Part shown: positions 43,516 to 53,317 of the stretch, one piece after another
Layout of the letters: the number at the start of each line of letters is the position of its first letter
Position numbering within the stretch: position 1 is the stretch's first letter
DNA from: Deltaproteobacteria bacterium
GTDB taxonomy: Bacteria > Desulfobacterota > Syntrophobacteria > Syntrophobacterales > Syntrophobacteraceae
Direction of reading: 5' to 3'
DNA: 64,000 bases
Assembly: GCA_012517315.1 (NCBI GenBank)
Contig: JAAYVE010000042.1
Location: 1-64,000, forward strand
Made by a program: the position numbers and the translations under genes
The notes under the pieces: generated by a model
Told to the model about the DNA's origin: nothing
Database searches by the model: none
The model's input: the letters and a program-made list of their open reading frames with translations, nothing else

Positions 43516-44911
43516 TGCGTCCACAGCCGAGATTGCCGCAATTGAGGACTCCCACACGGAGAACAGAATGGATCCGGAATGGGCGGTCTCCGCAGTGGGA
43601 CTGGGAAAGTGTTACAGGCTCTATGACAATCCCAAGGACAAGCTCAAGGAAGTCCTCTCCTTTGGGAGGCGCACTTATCACCGGGAGTTCTGGGCGCTGC
43701 GCGACATCTCCATGCAGATCAGAAAAGGCGAGACCTTGGGAATCGTGGGCCGCAACGGATCCGGCAAGAGCACTCTTCTCCAGATCCTCTGCGGAACCCT
43801 GGCTCCGTCTCTCGGTGAAGTGCAGATTTCCGGACGTGTCGCCGCGCTCCTGGAATTGGGTGCGGGCTTCAATCCTGAGTTCACCGGCAGAGAGAACGTG
43901 TTCATGAACGGGACGATCCTCGGTCTGTCGAGGGAGGAGGTTGCCGAAAGGTATGAAGCAATTTCCGCCTTTGCCGACATCGGCCAGTTCATGGATCAAC
44001 CCGTGAAGACTTATTCCAACGGCATGTATGTCCGTCTGGCCTTTGCCATCGCCGCCCATGTGGATGCCGACATCCTCGTCATCGACGAGGCGCTGGCGGT
44101 GGGAGACGCTTTTTTCGGGCAAAAATGCATGCGGTACTTGAGAGCCTTCAGGGAACGGGGCACCCTGATCTTTGTGAGCCATGACACGGGAGCCGTGGTG
44201 AATCTTTGTGACCGGGCCATATTGCTGGAAGCCGGCCGAATGAAAGCAGAAGGTTCGGCCAAGGACATCTGTGACCTCTATCTCGAATCGGTGTACGCAG
44301 AGATGCAACCTGTCGCATGTTTGACCACTCGGGTCGCAGAGTCTCAAAAGCCTGAACAGAAGACATTTTCCGGGATGGGGGATCAGCGCCTCAAGTACAT
44401 CAATGCCTCTTCCTGCAGGAATGACATCGAGGTCTTCTCCTTTAACGAAAATGCACCCTCTTTCGGCCGGGGGGGGGCTACCATTGTCCATGTGTCGCTC
44501 CTTGATGCGGAAACCGAAATGCCGCTCAATTGGATTGTCGGTGGCGAAAGGGTCAGGCTGCTCATTCGCTGCCGCACTCACGCCCCCCTCAGAAGTCCCA
44601 TCGTCGGGTTTTCCGTGCGGGACAGGCTCGGCCAGGTCCTTTTCAGCGACAACAGCTACCTCACGTACCGGGAGAATCCCCTTTTTTTCGATGCGGAGGT
44701 CCAGTTCGCCGCAGAGTTCACCTTTCGCATGCCCATTCTCCCCGTTGGTGATTATTCCATTACGGCGGCCCTGGCGGAGGGATCCCAGACGGATCATGTG
44801 CAGCATCACTGGGTCCACGACGCCCTGTTTTTCAAGTCCCACACCAGCAGCGTATGCACGGGTCTTGTGGGAATTCCCATGGAGACGATCTCCATCGAGC
44901 AAGTGGCATGA
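43505..44911 (+). CDS. wzt: ABC transporter ATPase with C-terminal glycan-binding domain (Wzt)
   Basis: 468 residues. The ATPase domain (about 25-270) has Walker A GRNGSGKST, signature YSNGM and Walker B ILVIDEALAVGD. The C-terminal extension (about 300-465) matches the Wzt carbohydrate-binding beta-sandwich (VGFSVRDRLGQVLF, LPVGDYSITAALAEG). In E. coli O8/O9a and similar systems this domain recognises the chemically capped end of the O-chain. The next gene is a candidate capping enzyme, which fits. Confidence 0.93.
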   Translation: MSSSASTAEIAAIEDSHTENRMDPEWAVSAVGLGKCYRLYDNPKDKLKEVLSFGRRTYHREFWALRDISMQIRKGETLGIVGRNGSGKSTLLQILCGTLAPSLGEVQISGRVAALLELGAGFNPEFTGRENVFMNGTILGLSREEVAERYEAISAFADIGQFMDQPVKTYSNGMYVRLAFAIAAHVDADILVIDEALAVGDAFFGQKCMRYLRAFRERGTLIFVSHDTGAVVNLCDRAILLEAGRMKAEGSAKDICDLYLESVYAEMQPVACLTTRVAESQKPEQKTFSGMGDQRLKYINASSCRNDIEVFSFNENAPSFGRGGATIVHVSLLDAETEMPLNWIVGGERVRLLIRCRTHAPLRSPIVGFSVRDRLGQVLFSDNSYLTYRENPLFFDAEVQFAAEFTFRMPILPVGDYSITAALAEGSQTDHVQHHWVHDALFFKSHTSSVCTGLVGIPMETISIEQVA

Positions 44912-45002
44912 TCCGTGTGAAGGGGGCAAAGCCGCTTGCATCCCCCGGCCCTCCCGAGGGCAACTTTTCGGACCCGCCGTCTCCAATCCCATGGGAAGGT
45001 GT

Positions 45003-46934
45003 ATGGAGTCTGGTAAATTGAAAAAGCAGCATGAAACATCCACCGACATGTCCGGCCCCTGTTATGTCTGTGGGTGTTGCGAGCCTTTCGTGGGTAAACC
45101 GGGCACCAGCTTCAGGGAGTTCCAATGCCCGTCGTGCGCCGCCGGCCGGAGGAACAGCGACCTCGCCCGGGCAATCGTGAGGACATTTCTGGGAACCGAT
45201 GAACCGTTGGACGCAGCTTTGCCCCGTTTGCAAGACTTGGACATCTATGAAGCGCAATCATCCGGAGTGATCCACAATCGACTTCGTAGTTGCTCCCGTT
45301 ACCAGTCCTCGGAGTATATGAGCGGGATTCCCAACGGTACCTTGAATCCACAGGGAATCCGTTGTGAAGATTTGGAAAGCCTCACCTTCCCAGACAATTC
45401 CTTCCATCTGGTCATCACCCAGGATGTTATGGAACATGTCAGGAATCCTCTAAGGGCCTTCCAAGAGATAAAAAGGGTCCTCAAACCTGGCGGTTTTCAC
45501 ATTTTCACCATTCCATACCACGAACGGAAGCAGACGATCAAAAGGGCTGAATTCCACAATGGTGAGACTCGCACCCTATTACCTCCGGTTCATCATATGG
45601 ATCCTCTCAATGAAAAAGGAGTATTGGTATACAATGAATTTGGAGAAGATATACTGGAGCTTCTTCATGATATAGGATTCAATACCCAGATTGTCTATTT
45701 CAACAGGTGGTATGATTTTCAGGAAATACCCTACTTGATCGATGAAAAGTCATATAACCAATATATCGCTTATTCCAGTTCCAAAGATGTGTTGCATTTC
45801 TTTAAATACAATTCTGTTGTGTTTCTTTCTCAGAAGCCCGGCGTCCAACAAGTAAAGGAAGAGAAAATGCTCAAATGGACCGGTGAGAGATTTCTGCCCT
45901 CCATTGATTTGAACATAACAGGGGCTGAGATTTACTATGAACACCTCCATCGCTATGCATTCGCGTCAAACTTCGTAAAAGACAAGCGGGTGCTTGATCT
46001 CGCTTCGGGTGAGGGCTATGGCAGTTCCCTGATGGCCCGGGAAGCGCTCCATGTGGTGGGGGTGGAGGTGGACCCGGATGCAGTGGCACATGCAAAAGCC
46101 CGTTATTCCGCAAGCAATCTGGAATTCAAGGAAGGTTCGATTCTGCAGATCCCCGTCCAAGGCCGTGACTTGTTTGATGTCGTCGTGTGTTTCGAAGCCC
46201 TTGAACACATCACGGAACACGATGCACTCTTATCCGAGGTGAAGCGGCTCTGCAAAGAGGATGGCCTTTTCATCGCCTCGACTCCCAACAAGAAAATCTA
46301 TTCCGATGCGAGGAATTACAACAATCCTTTTCACGTGAAGGAGCTGTACCTGGAGGAATTCCGGGAGCTGCTGAAAAAACACTTCGATTACGCATGCTTG
46401 TTCGGACAACAGGTCTGTTCCGGTTCGCGAATGTGGCGCATGGATGCACCTATGCCGGTTTTTTCTACGGAGTATCTGGTTGGTTTCGACGGCCAAACCA
46501 TGCAGTTTCAGCAACCGGACGAACACCATGCCATGTATCTCATCGCCGTCGCAAGCCATGTTCCTTTGGAAGATCTCCTGGAGAGTTCGTATCTGGTGGA
46601 TACCTCGAATATCCTCACTGCCTTGCGGGACCAACGCTTGGCAGAATTGGAGGCCCGTCTCGCAGAGCGGGACGCTTCCCTCGCACAACTGCAAGACCTC
46701 CTGGTACAGCGCGACGCTTCCCTCGCACAACTGCAAGACCTCCTGGCACAGCGCGATGCTTCCTTTGCACAATTGGAAGCGCTTTTAGCAGACCGCGACA
46801 GCACTCTGTCCCACTTGAAAGCGAGAGTTGACAAACTGGACACCCAATTGGAGCAAGTAATGAATTCAGTTTTCTGGAAGGCCACGGCACCCCTTCGGAA
46901 GCTTACCGATTTCTTTCATTTTTTGACCCGGTGA
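45003..46934 (+). CDS. Two-domain methyltransferase with a repeat-built coiled-coil tail (WbdD-like ruler candidate)
   Basis: 643 residues. A zinc-ribbon-like start (C20, C23, C42, C45) leads into a methyltransferase-like domain with FPDNSFHLVITQDVMEHV and VLKPGG but no clear SAM glycine loop. A second domain, from about residue 320, has the SAM motif VLDLASGEGYGSS. From about 535 the protein is a heptad coiled coil containing near-perfect 14-residue repeats (556-611), ending in FWKATAPLRKL, a tail motif of membrane-attached glycan enzymes. Directly after wzm/wzt, this layout parallels WbdD, which caps the O-chain and measures it with a coiled coil. No kinase domain is seen, so capping would be by methyl alone. 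Bases 45500-45870 are strikingly AT-rich. Confidence 0.85.
   Translation: MESGKLKKQHETSTDMSGPCYVCGCCEPFVGKPGTSFREFQCPSCAAGRRNSDLARAIVRTFLGTDEPLDAALPRLQDLDIYEAQSSGVIHNRLRSCSRYQSSEYMSGIPNGTLNPQGIRCEDLESLTFPDNSFHLVITQDVMEHVRNPLRAFQEIKRVLKPGGFHIFTIPYHERKQTIKRAEFHNGETRTLLPPVHHMDPLNEKGVLVYNEFGEDILELLHDIGFNTQIVYFNRWYDFQEIPYLIDEKSYNQYIAYSSSKDVLHFFKYNSVVFLSQKPGVQQVKEEKMLKWTGERFLPSIDLNITGAEIYYEHLHRYAFASNFVKDKRVLDLASGEGYGSSLMAREALHVVGVEVDPDAVAHAKARYSASNLEFKEGSILQIPVQGRDLFDVVVCFEALEHITEHDALLSEVKRLCKEDGLFIASTPNKKIYSDARNYNNPFHVKELYLEEFRELLKKHFDYACLFGQQVCSGSRMWRMDAPMPVFSTEYLVGFDGQTMQFQQPDEHHAMYLIAVASHVPLEDLLESSYLVDTSNILTALRDQRLAELEARLAERDASLAQLQDLLVQRDASLAQLQDLLAQRDASFAQLEALLADRDSTLSHLKARVDKLDTQLEQVMNSVFWKATAPLRKLTDFFHFLTR
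46668..46835 (+). repeat. 42-bp tandem repeats (four copies) inside the methyltransferase gene
   Basis: Copies start at 46668, 46710, 46752 and 46794. Copies 1 and 2 are almost identical, copy 3 is close, and copy 4 is degenerate. Each encodes RDASLAQLQDLL plus two residues, that is two heptads of coiled coil. The high DNA identity of copies 1 and 2 suggests recent duplication. Confidence 0.9.
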
Positions 46935-47221
46935 TTCCCTTCGGTATTGCATAATGAGTTGTGCACGCAGATGAAAAAGACCCCCCTGACTCACACGGGC
47001 AGGATCACTCCGCAAGGAACCCTCCCCCCAATACTTCTGCAGGTCTTCCACGGGATGCATTGGAATTGTCAGACTTCAGGTGCATTCACTCCCTCCAGCC
47101 TGTCAAAAGCGACTTCAGGCAGGATGACACCCAAAATGCGTCGGGCAGAAGTTTGCATCTCCAGGAAGCAGTTCTTCACCCCCGTGCATCATGGATTGAT
47201 CCCCAGAGGAGTGCAACGGGG
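46935..47221. other. Gap before the polytopic membrane protein gene
   Basis: 287 bases. An open frame runs through it in frame with the downstream membrane protein, from 46961, but its translation is hydrophilic, poor in coding character and lacks a start site, so I treat it as untranslated. Confidence 0.45.
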
Positions 47222-49309
47222 ATGATCCAGAGACTGGGGATCCGCATCCCCCTGACACGGTTCGGAGTCACGCCCACCGAGTTGCTCAGCGTCTTTTTGT
47301 GTATCCTTTTCTTTGCGGGGTGGTTGTCGTCCGTCATGGGGGAAGTCTCGATCCAATTGCTTCCGGCTCTGACGGTTGTCATGGCATCCTATTGGATGGC
47401 AGGCACCATTGCTATCAGGCTTTTGTCCCTCCGCACCGCATGGCGGGGGGATTTTCCCATGACGATGTTGCTGGGTTATTGCCTCATCAACACGTCTCTT
47501 TTCGTGCTTGCGCTGGCCTCCCCCTTCTCCATCCTGATAAACCTCTGCCTCATCATGGCAGTATCCGTCGGGCTTTTGCCGGCCACAGTCGGAAGTCCTT
47601 CGTCCAATGAGCCCGAAGCTTCAGCGAAAGTGGACGTAGCTGCCCTGGTGTGGCTTTTCATTTGCCTGCTCGGTACAACATTTTGGGCAAGAGAATCGTT
47701 GATGCCCATTATTCATCGCTCTGGGGAAGTGCTGATCACCCCTTGGGCTGACTCTTTCATTCACGCTGCGTTGATCCGGATGCTCTCCGAGGCCCACGGG
47801 TCCGCCTCACTCCAGAGCGTGCTGCTGGCCGGCGCACCTGCGCCCCTCTATCACTACGCCTCGTACATGGCTCCAGCCTTCCTGACCAAGACGGCCGACC
47901 TGAATGCATTTGACGTATTCACCGGCTTTGTGGTGCCGGGCGGTCTGTTCATGTCTTGTCTGGCGGCATATGTCCTCATACGGACTTTCTGGAGCCCATG
48001 GCCGGCATACCTCGCATCCCTGAGCTTGCTCCTTTTTCCCAACTCAAGCTTTCATGGTTTGATGATTCCCTGGTTCAGCTATCATTGGCTCACACTGATT
48101 TCACCGAGCTTGGCCTATGGATTGGCCGCTTTTGCCCCGGGGTGGGCGCTCATGTTCGAGGGGTTGAGAGAAAGCCGCATGGTTCTGATCTTCGCCTCAC
48201 TTTTCACAATGTGTCTGAGCGCGCTGTTCAAGGTGTATTTCCTCGTTTCCTTTTCCTTCATGGCATTGATCTACCCATTGCTCTTCCATTTTCGGATTCC
48301 CCCGCTACTCAGATTGGGGGGAGTACTGACGGTCGCTTCGCTATTCCTTCTTGGCTTCGAGACATTACAGCATTTCAGCGCATTGCCCCGCCTGCAGCTT
48401 GATTTTTCAGCCGCCTACCGCTACGGGCAGATGGTCACTTCCCAAGTGGAAAACGGAGTTCTTCGGGCTGGCATCAGCATGTTGAAGGAGACTTCTTCAT
48501 GGGTTCGCTCGCCCGTGGACGCCGTGGTGATTTACTGGGGCACTTTTGGTGTCTTTGGATTGGCCTGTCCTGCTGCGGTCCTCATGCTGCGCCGCAAAAT
48601 GGACCTCTGCATCCTGTGTTTTCCCATTTTCACAATGGGGTGTTATATGTTTTTTTCACTTGGATTGGCTTTCGACGAGAAATTGGGACAGGAGCATTTC
48701 CTGCACAGGCACTTTGCCTGGGCCTACCTCGTGGCGTGTTCCTGGACGGCGGGCGCCCTGTATTGGAGTCATTTCGGTGATGATCCCCCTCCAAGGCCCT
48801 TTGCCCGGTGGGTCCTCGTGATCACTGTCGCCGCCCTCCTGTTTCTCTCTTACTTGTGGGGACATCAGGTCCAGAAGGGGCCCCTTTGGGGGACGCACTT
48901 TTCATGGCAAACAGTCCCGGCAGGTTTCGTTCAATCGTGTTATTTCATCCGTGATCGCAGTCGCGACGGTGACATCATCCAGGATTCGAAGAATGATCCC
49001 AGGTGCCTGGCCACCGCCCTCTGCGGTCGTCAGGCATATGTCATCGACTACTGGCTTCTCCATGAGACGCTGCCTCCCATGGCCCGGGAGCGCATTCAGG
49101 ATCTCCAACGATTCAAGAGCCTGAACTCTGAGGAGGAGGTCTTGGACTTCGCGTCCGCACGGGGAATTCGATGGTATCTTCTTCATCCCGAGGATATCGT
49201 CCTATGGCCCCCCCAGGTAGCGAACCGGTTTTCGTTTGAATGCGATGGGTTCAGAGTCTATGAATTCGAACAAGGATCGGTGCTGAAAAAACCGGGGGAA
49301 GTTCGGTGA
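47222..49309 (+). CDS. Large polytopic membrane protein, GT-C-like
   Basis: 695 residues with about 14 hydrophobic segments and a soluble C-terminal part of about 140 residues. The loop [17 protein letters not shown] followed by [10 protein letters not shown] resembles the first periplasmic loop of lipid-linked GT-C transferases, where an Asp is catalytic, but I do not recognise an exact family. An O-chain polymerase or a lipid-linked sugar transferase is plausible. ATG 47222 lies 11 bases after GAGGAG. Its stop overlaps the WbqC start as GTGA. Confidence 0.75.
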   Translation: MIQRLGIRIPLTRFGVTPTELLSVFLCILFFAGWLSSVMGEVSIQLLPALTVVMASYWMAGTIAIRLLSLRTAWRGDFPMTMLLGYCLINTSLFVLALASPFSILINLCLIMAVSVGLLPATVGSPSSNEPEASAKVDVAALVWLFICLLGTTFWARESLMPIIHRSGEVLITPWADSFIHAALIRMLSEAHGSASLQSVLLAGAPAPLYHYASYMAPAFLTKTADLNAFDVFTGFVVPGGLFMSCLAAYVLIRTFWSPWPAYLASLSLLLFPNSSFHGLMIPWFSYHWLTLISPSLAYGLAAFAPGWALMFEGLRESRMVLIFASLFTMCLSALFKVYFLVSFSFMALIYPLLFHFRIPPLLRLGGVLTVASLFLLGFETLQHFSALPRLQLDFSAAYRYGQMVTSQVENGVLRAGISMLKETSSWVRSPVDAVVIYWGTFGVFGLACPAAVLMLRRKMDLCILCFPIFTMGCYMFFSLGLAFDEKLGQEHFLHRHFAWAYLVACSWTAGALYWSHFGDDPPPRPFARWVLVITVAALLFLSYLWGHQVQKGPLWGTHFSWQTVPAGFVQSCYFIRDRSRDGDIIQDSKNDPRCLATALCGRQAYVIDYWLLHETLPPMARERIQDLQRFKSLNSEEEVLDFASARGIRWYLLHPEDIVLWPPQVANRFSFECDGFRVYEFEQGSVLKKPGEVR

Positions 49310-50001
49310 AAAAGGTCGCGATCGTGCAATCCAATTATATCCCCTGGAAGGGGTACTTCGACCTCATCGCCGCTGTGGACGAATTCATTCTTTACGACGA
49401 TATGCAATACACCAGGCGGGACTGGCGCAACCGGAACAGGATCAAGACGCCCACGGGACTTCACTGGATCACGGTCCCCGTTCGCGTTAAGGGGAGGTAT
49501 CACCAGACCATCCGTGAAACCGAAATCGACGGTGAGGCATGGGCCCAGATCCATTGGAAGGCGTTGACTCTCAATTACAAGCATGCCCCCTGCTTCAGAC
49601 AGACGGCGGATCTTCTCGAACCCTTTTACCTCGGCCGGGCCTACACCCATCTCTCCCAGCTGAACAGAACCTTGATCCACGCAATCTGCGAACACCTCGG
49701 AATACGGACGGTGATCCGCGCCTCATGGGATTATGTTCTCACAGAAGGCAAGACGGAGCGCCTCGTCAGTCTTTGCCTCCAGGCCGGCGGCACGGAGTAC
49801 GTTTCAGGCCCTGCCGCAAAAGGATACATCGATCCAACCCTTTTTGAGGCAGCAGGAGTCAGGCTTTCCTGGTTCGATTACGACGGCTACCCGCAATATC
49901 CCCAGTTGTGGGGGGAGTTCCATCACGGCGTCTCCATCGTGGACCTGCTGTTCTGCTGTGGAAAGGATGCACCCCGCTACATGAAATTCGGTGCCTCATG
50001 A
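49306..50001 (+). CDS. WbqC-family protein
   Basis: 231 residues matching the WbqC family from the first residues ([38 protein letters not shown]) through [14 protein letters not shown] to [17 protein letters not shown]. The family is found in O-antigen clusters making unusual amino sugars; its exact reaction is not settled. GTG 49306 overlaps the preceding stop, and its own stop overlaps the next start as ATGA, so it sits in the middle of a coupled chain from 47222 to 52202. Confidence 0.88.
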   Translation: MKKVAIVQSNYIPWKGYFDLIAAVDEFILYDDMQYTRRDWRNRNRIKTPTGLHWITVPVRVKGRYHQTIRETEIDGEAWAQIHWKALTLNYKHAPCFRQTADLLEPFYLGRAYTHLSQLNRTLIHAICEHLGIRTVIRASWDYVLTEGKTERLVSLCLQAGGTEYVSGPAAKGYIDPTLFEAAGVRLSWFDYDGYPQYPQLWGEFHHGVSIVDLLFCCGKDAPRYMKFGAS

Positions 50002-50927
50002 AACTCTCCATCGTCGCCACGCTCTACAACTCCTCGCCGTACATCGACGAGTTTCACGAACGGATCACCCGTGCCGCGCGGCAACTGACCGAAGAATATG
50101 AGATCATTCTGGTCAACGACGGATCTCCCGATGATTCCCTGGCTCGGGCCGTTCAATTGGCCGAGGGGGATACACACGTGCTGGTTCTGGACCTGTCCCG
50201 GAACTTCGGGCATCATAAGGCCATGATGACGGGCCTTGCCCATGCCGTTGGTGAGCGGGTCTTTCTCATCGACAGTGACTTGGAGGAGGAACCCGAATGG
50301 CTCCCCGCCTTCGATGCCCACATGAACCGCGATCGGTGCGACGTGGTTTACGGTGTCCAGGCCCGTCGCAAGGGGGGGATCTTCGAACGTTGGACGGGGC
50401 TGTTGTTCTACCGCTTCTTTCGACTCATGGCAGGGATGCAACTGCCGGAGAATGTGGTGACGGCGCGTTTGATGACCCGGCGCTACGTGGAAGCCCTGCT
50501 TCAGTTCGAGGAAAGAGAGGTCTTCCTAGCGGGTCTCTGGCACATCACCGGCTTCGATCAGAGACCCCACACGGTGGAAAAGCATGCCACCAGCGCAACC
50601 AACTACAGCCTGGGGCGAAAGATTGCCCTGGTGGTCAATTCCTTGACTTCATTCAGTAATGCGCCTCTCATCGGCATTTTTTACGTGGGCGCCTTCATCT
50701 CCCTGGTCGCCGGTGCGTTCACGTTATACCTCTTTCTCCAGTGGCTCTTCTTCCTGAAACCGTTGAGCGGCTGGACATCGACCATCGCGTCCATTTGGCT
50801 CCTGGGGGGACTGGTCATCTCCTTCATGGGGGTGGTGGGCATCTACCTTTCCAAGGTCTTCACCGAGACGAAGCGCAGGCCGTACACCATCATCAGGCAA
50901 ATTTATGGACGACAGCACAAGAAATAG
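49998..50927 (+). CDS. GtrB/ArnC-type polyprenyl-phosphate glycosyltransferase
   Basis: 309 residues. The GT2 domain ([56 protein letters not shown]) is followed by two transmembrane helices ([20 protein letters not shown] and [19 protein letters not shown]) and the tail [10 protein letters not shown]. This form loads a sugar onto undecaprenyl phosphate for periplasmic transfer. Two GtrA flippase genes lie within 11 kb. It starts by ATGA overlap with wbqC. Confidence 0.9.
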   Translation: MKLSIVATLYNSSPYIDEFHERITRAARQLTEEYEIILVNDGSPDDSLARAVQLAEGDTHVLVLDLSRNFGHHKAMMTGLAHAVGERVFLIDSDLEEEPEWLPAFDAHMNRDRCDVVYGVQARRKGGIFERWTGLLFYRFFRLMAGMQLPENVVTARLMTRRYVEALLQFEEREVFLAGLWHITGFDQRPHTVEKHATSATNYSLGRKIALVVNSLTSFSNAPLIGIFYVGAFISLVAGAFTLYLFLQWLFFLKPLSGWTSTIASIWLLGGLVISFMGVVGIYLSKVFTETKRRPYTIIRQIYGRQHKK

Positions 50928-51543
50928 GCTCATGGCAGACGTGGCCCGCTACTACTCCACCAAGATCGCCGAGCATGGAGTTCAACCGAGGGGGGTGGAC
51001 TGGAACGGGGAGGAAAGTCAGGTGCTTCGCTTCGTGCAGTTGGCCAGGATCATCGACAGGCCGGACGGTTTTTCCATCAACGATCTTGGGTGCGGATACG
51101 GAGCACTTTATGCATTCCTCAGCGTGCGCCATAAGACCTTCCAATATACCGGCTGCGACATTTCCGAGGCGATGATCTCCGCGGCAAGACGACGCTATGG
51201 AACATGCGGCAACGCCCGGTTCATCCTCTCCTCCATCCCCCCTGAAGCGGCCGATTACACCGTGGCCAGTGGGGTCTTCAACGTGCGTCTCCATTACAGC
51301 GGCAACCAATGGCTTGAGTATGTGCTCCATATGCTGGATTTACTTGACCGGGCCTCATGTTGCGGGTTTGCCTTCAACTGTCTCACCTCCTATTCCGATG
51401 CCGAAAAGATGCGCAAAGATCTCTATTATGCCGACCCGTGCATGGTTTTTGATCTGTGCAAGCGCCGCTACTCCCGGAATGTGGCATTGCTGCACGACTA
51501 CGGCCTTTATGAATTCACCGTTCTGGTAAGGAAGAGTCCATGA
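50905..51543 (+). CDS. Class I SAM-dependent methyltransferase
   Basis: 212 residues with the SAM motif INDLGCGYGALYAFL and YTGCDISEAMISAARRRY, then VASGVFNVR in place of the usual acidic motif IV. It overlaps the GT2 gene by 23 bases and ends in ATGA overlap with the acyltransferase. It probably methylates a sugar or its nucleotide form. An in-frame ATG at 50932 is an alternative start. Confidence 0.87.
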   Translation: MDDSTRNRLMADVARYYSTKIAEHGVQPRGVDWNGEESQVLRFVQLARIIDRPDGFSINDLGCGYGALYAFLSVRHKTFQYTGCDISEAMISAARRRYGTCGNARFILSSIPPEAADYTVASGVFNVRLHYSGNQWLEYVLHMLDLLDRASCCGFAFNCLTSYSDAEKMRKDLYYADPCMVFDLCKRRYSRNVALLHDYGLYEFTVLVRKSP

Positions 51544-52202
51544 ACAAGCTGGTGATCTTTGGAGCAGGAGACATTGGGCAACTGGCACACTACTACTTTA
51601 GCAGGGACAGCGACTACCAGGTGGTCGCGTTCACGGTGGACCCGGAATACCTGAACGCAAAGGAATTCTGCGGCCTCCCCGTCGTGCCCTTCAACGAGGT
51701 TGCCGCTCATTACCCTCCCGGTGACCATTCCATGTTTGTGGCTCTGAGCTACGCCAAGCTCAACCGTCTGCGCAAGGAGAGGTACGCCGCCGCCAGGGGC
51801 CTTGGCTACCAGCTGGCGACTTACGTGAGTTCTAAGGCCACGGTCTGTGACGGGGTCCAAGTGGGTGACAATTGCTTCATCCTGGAGGACAACACCGTTC
51901 AACCTTTTGTGAAGATCGGCTGCAACGTGACCCTGTGGAGCGGCAACCACGTGGGTCACCATTCAACTATAAGCAATCATTGCTTCATCGCCTCTCACGT
52001 GGTGATCTCCGGAGGCGTCACCATCGAGGAGGCCTGCTTCATCGGGGTGAACGCGACCCTGCGGGACCACATCACCATCGGGGCCCGCTGCGTCATCGGG
52101 GCAGGCACTCTCATCCTGGGGGACACGGAACCTGAAGGCGTCTACATCGGCACCGCCACGGAGCGATCGGCCGTCCCCAGTTCGCGCCTGAGACGAATCT
52201 AG
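51540..52202 (+). CDS. Sugar O/N-acyltransferase, NeuD/PglD type
   Basis: 220 residues: an N-terminal Rossmann-like domain (KLVIFGAGDIGQLAHYYF) and a left-handed beta-helix of hexapeptide repeats (VCDGVQVGDNCFILEDNTV, then IGCNVTLWSGNHVGHHSTI, with the catalytic-type His in GNHVGHH). These transfer acetyl groups to amino sugars. It is in ATGA overlap with the preceding methyltransferase gene. Confidence 0.9.
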   Translation: MNKLVIFGAGDIGQLAHYYFSRDSDYQVVAFTVDPEYLNAKEFCGLPVVPFNEVAAHYPPGDHSMFVALSYAKLNRLRKERYAAARGLGYQLATYVSSKATVCDGVQVGDNCFILEDNTVQPFVKIGCNVTLWSGNHVGHHSTISNHCFIASHVVISGGVTIEEACFIGVNATLRDHITIGARCVIGAGTLILGDTEPEGVYIGTATERSAVPSSRLRRI

Positions 52203-52225
52203 GCCATGGGCTCAGGGCGGGAACC

Positions 52226-53131
52226 ATGAAGTGGCGAAAACTGGGCCGGGTGTTCTGCCCCCAAAACCTGCGCCCCTGGATGATCTCCCATGCCAGCAAT
52301 CCGGTGGCCGACCATGTGGAAGGGGATCTCTACAGGGTCTATTTCAGCACGCGCGACGCGAAGAACCGCTCCAGTGTCGCCTGGGTGGAAGTCGATCTGC
52401 GCCGTCCCTGTTCAGTGGAGCGCGTCGCCGCACAGCCGATCCTGGAACCGGGCCCATTGGGCTGCTTCGACGATAGCGGCTGCTCCATGGGGTCCATCGT
52501 GCGGCGAGGCAGCCAGAGACTCCTCTATTACATGGGGTGGAACCTCGGTTTAACGGTCCCCTGGCGCAATGCCATCGGTCTGGCTGTCTCTGGGGATGGG
52601 GGCGAAAATTTTGAGCGGGTTTCTCCTGCCCCCGTCATGGACCGGTCCCACGTGGACCCCTACACCCTGTCCTACCCGTGGGTCCTTGATGAAGATGTCG
52701 GGTTCCGTATGTGGTACGGATCCAACCTGACTTGGGGGCCATCACCATCCGACATGTCCCACAGGATCAAGAGCGCACGATCAAAGGATGGTCATCACTG
52801 GGAGCGGGACGGAAAGGTGTTGATCCATCCGGAGAACCCGGGTGAGTATGCCTTCGCAAGACCTTCCGTTGTGAAAGACCACGACACGTATCGCATGTGG
52901 TACGCCTTCAGGGGAGGTGCCTACCGCATCGGGTATGCGGAGTCCCGGGACGGGCTCAACTGGGTCCGCAAGGATCATGACGCGGGGATCGACGTATCGG
53001 CTGAAGGATGGGATTCTGAGAGCATCGAGTATCCCTGCGTCTTCGACCACGGGGGGGAACGGTACCTCCTCTACTGCGGCAATGGTTATGGCAGAACGGG
53101 ATTTGGCATCGCCATCCTCGAGTCCCAGTAG
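52226..53131 (+). CDS. Five-bladed beta-propeller, GH43/GH32-like protein
   Basis: 301 residues with repeated blade motifs: LYRVYFSTRDAKNRSSVAWV, RMWYGSNLTWG, YRMWYAFRGGAYRIGYAESRDG and RYLLYCGNGYG. These resemble the beta-propellers of GH43/GH32 and related phosphorylase-like (GH130) proteins. It has no signal peptide, so it acts in the cytoplasm, unusual for a hydrolase in a biosynthetic locus. It may be a transferase, phosphorylase or binding protein; catalytic acids cannot be assigned by eye. It follows the acyltransferase gene by 23 bases. Confidence 0.75.
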   Translation: MKWRKLGRVFCPQNLRPWMISHASNPVADHVEGDLYRVYFSTRDAKNRSSVAWVEVDLRRPCSVERVAAQPILEPGPLGCFDDSGCSMGSIVRRGSQRLLYYMGWNLGLTVPWRNAIGLAVSGDGGENFERVSPAPVMDRSHVDPYTLSYPWVLDEDVGFRMWYGSNLTWGPSPSDMSHRIKSARSKDGHHWERDGKVLIHPENPGEYAFARPSVVKDHDTYRMWYAFRGGAYRIGYAESRDGLNWVRKDHDAGIDVSAEGWDSESIEYPCVFDHGGERYLLYCGNGYGRTGFGIAILESQ

Positions 53132-53317
53132 GAGCCGCAGAACCCGGAACACTGGCGGGTCCGATCTCTCATCGCCCCAACGGGCGGCCGATGGAAAGGC
53201 GATCGGGAGCCGCCTGCAGGAAGGGCAAATGCAGGGCTTTGGGCCTGATGGAGTGACCAGGATTCCCTTCGCACCCTGTTTCAGGGGGGCCGGTCGGATG
53301 AATGCTGTTCCGGAAAA

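Noticed and set aside
43508-45049. 513-residue open frame antisense to wzt
   Set aside because: Wzt is complete on the plus strand with Walker motifs; the antisense frame is a composition artefact.
46508-46885. Possible short CRISPR-like or minisatellite array
   Set aside because: The 42-bp units are in frame, have no spacers and encode a coiled coil, so they are coding repeats. The antisense frames over them are shadows.
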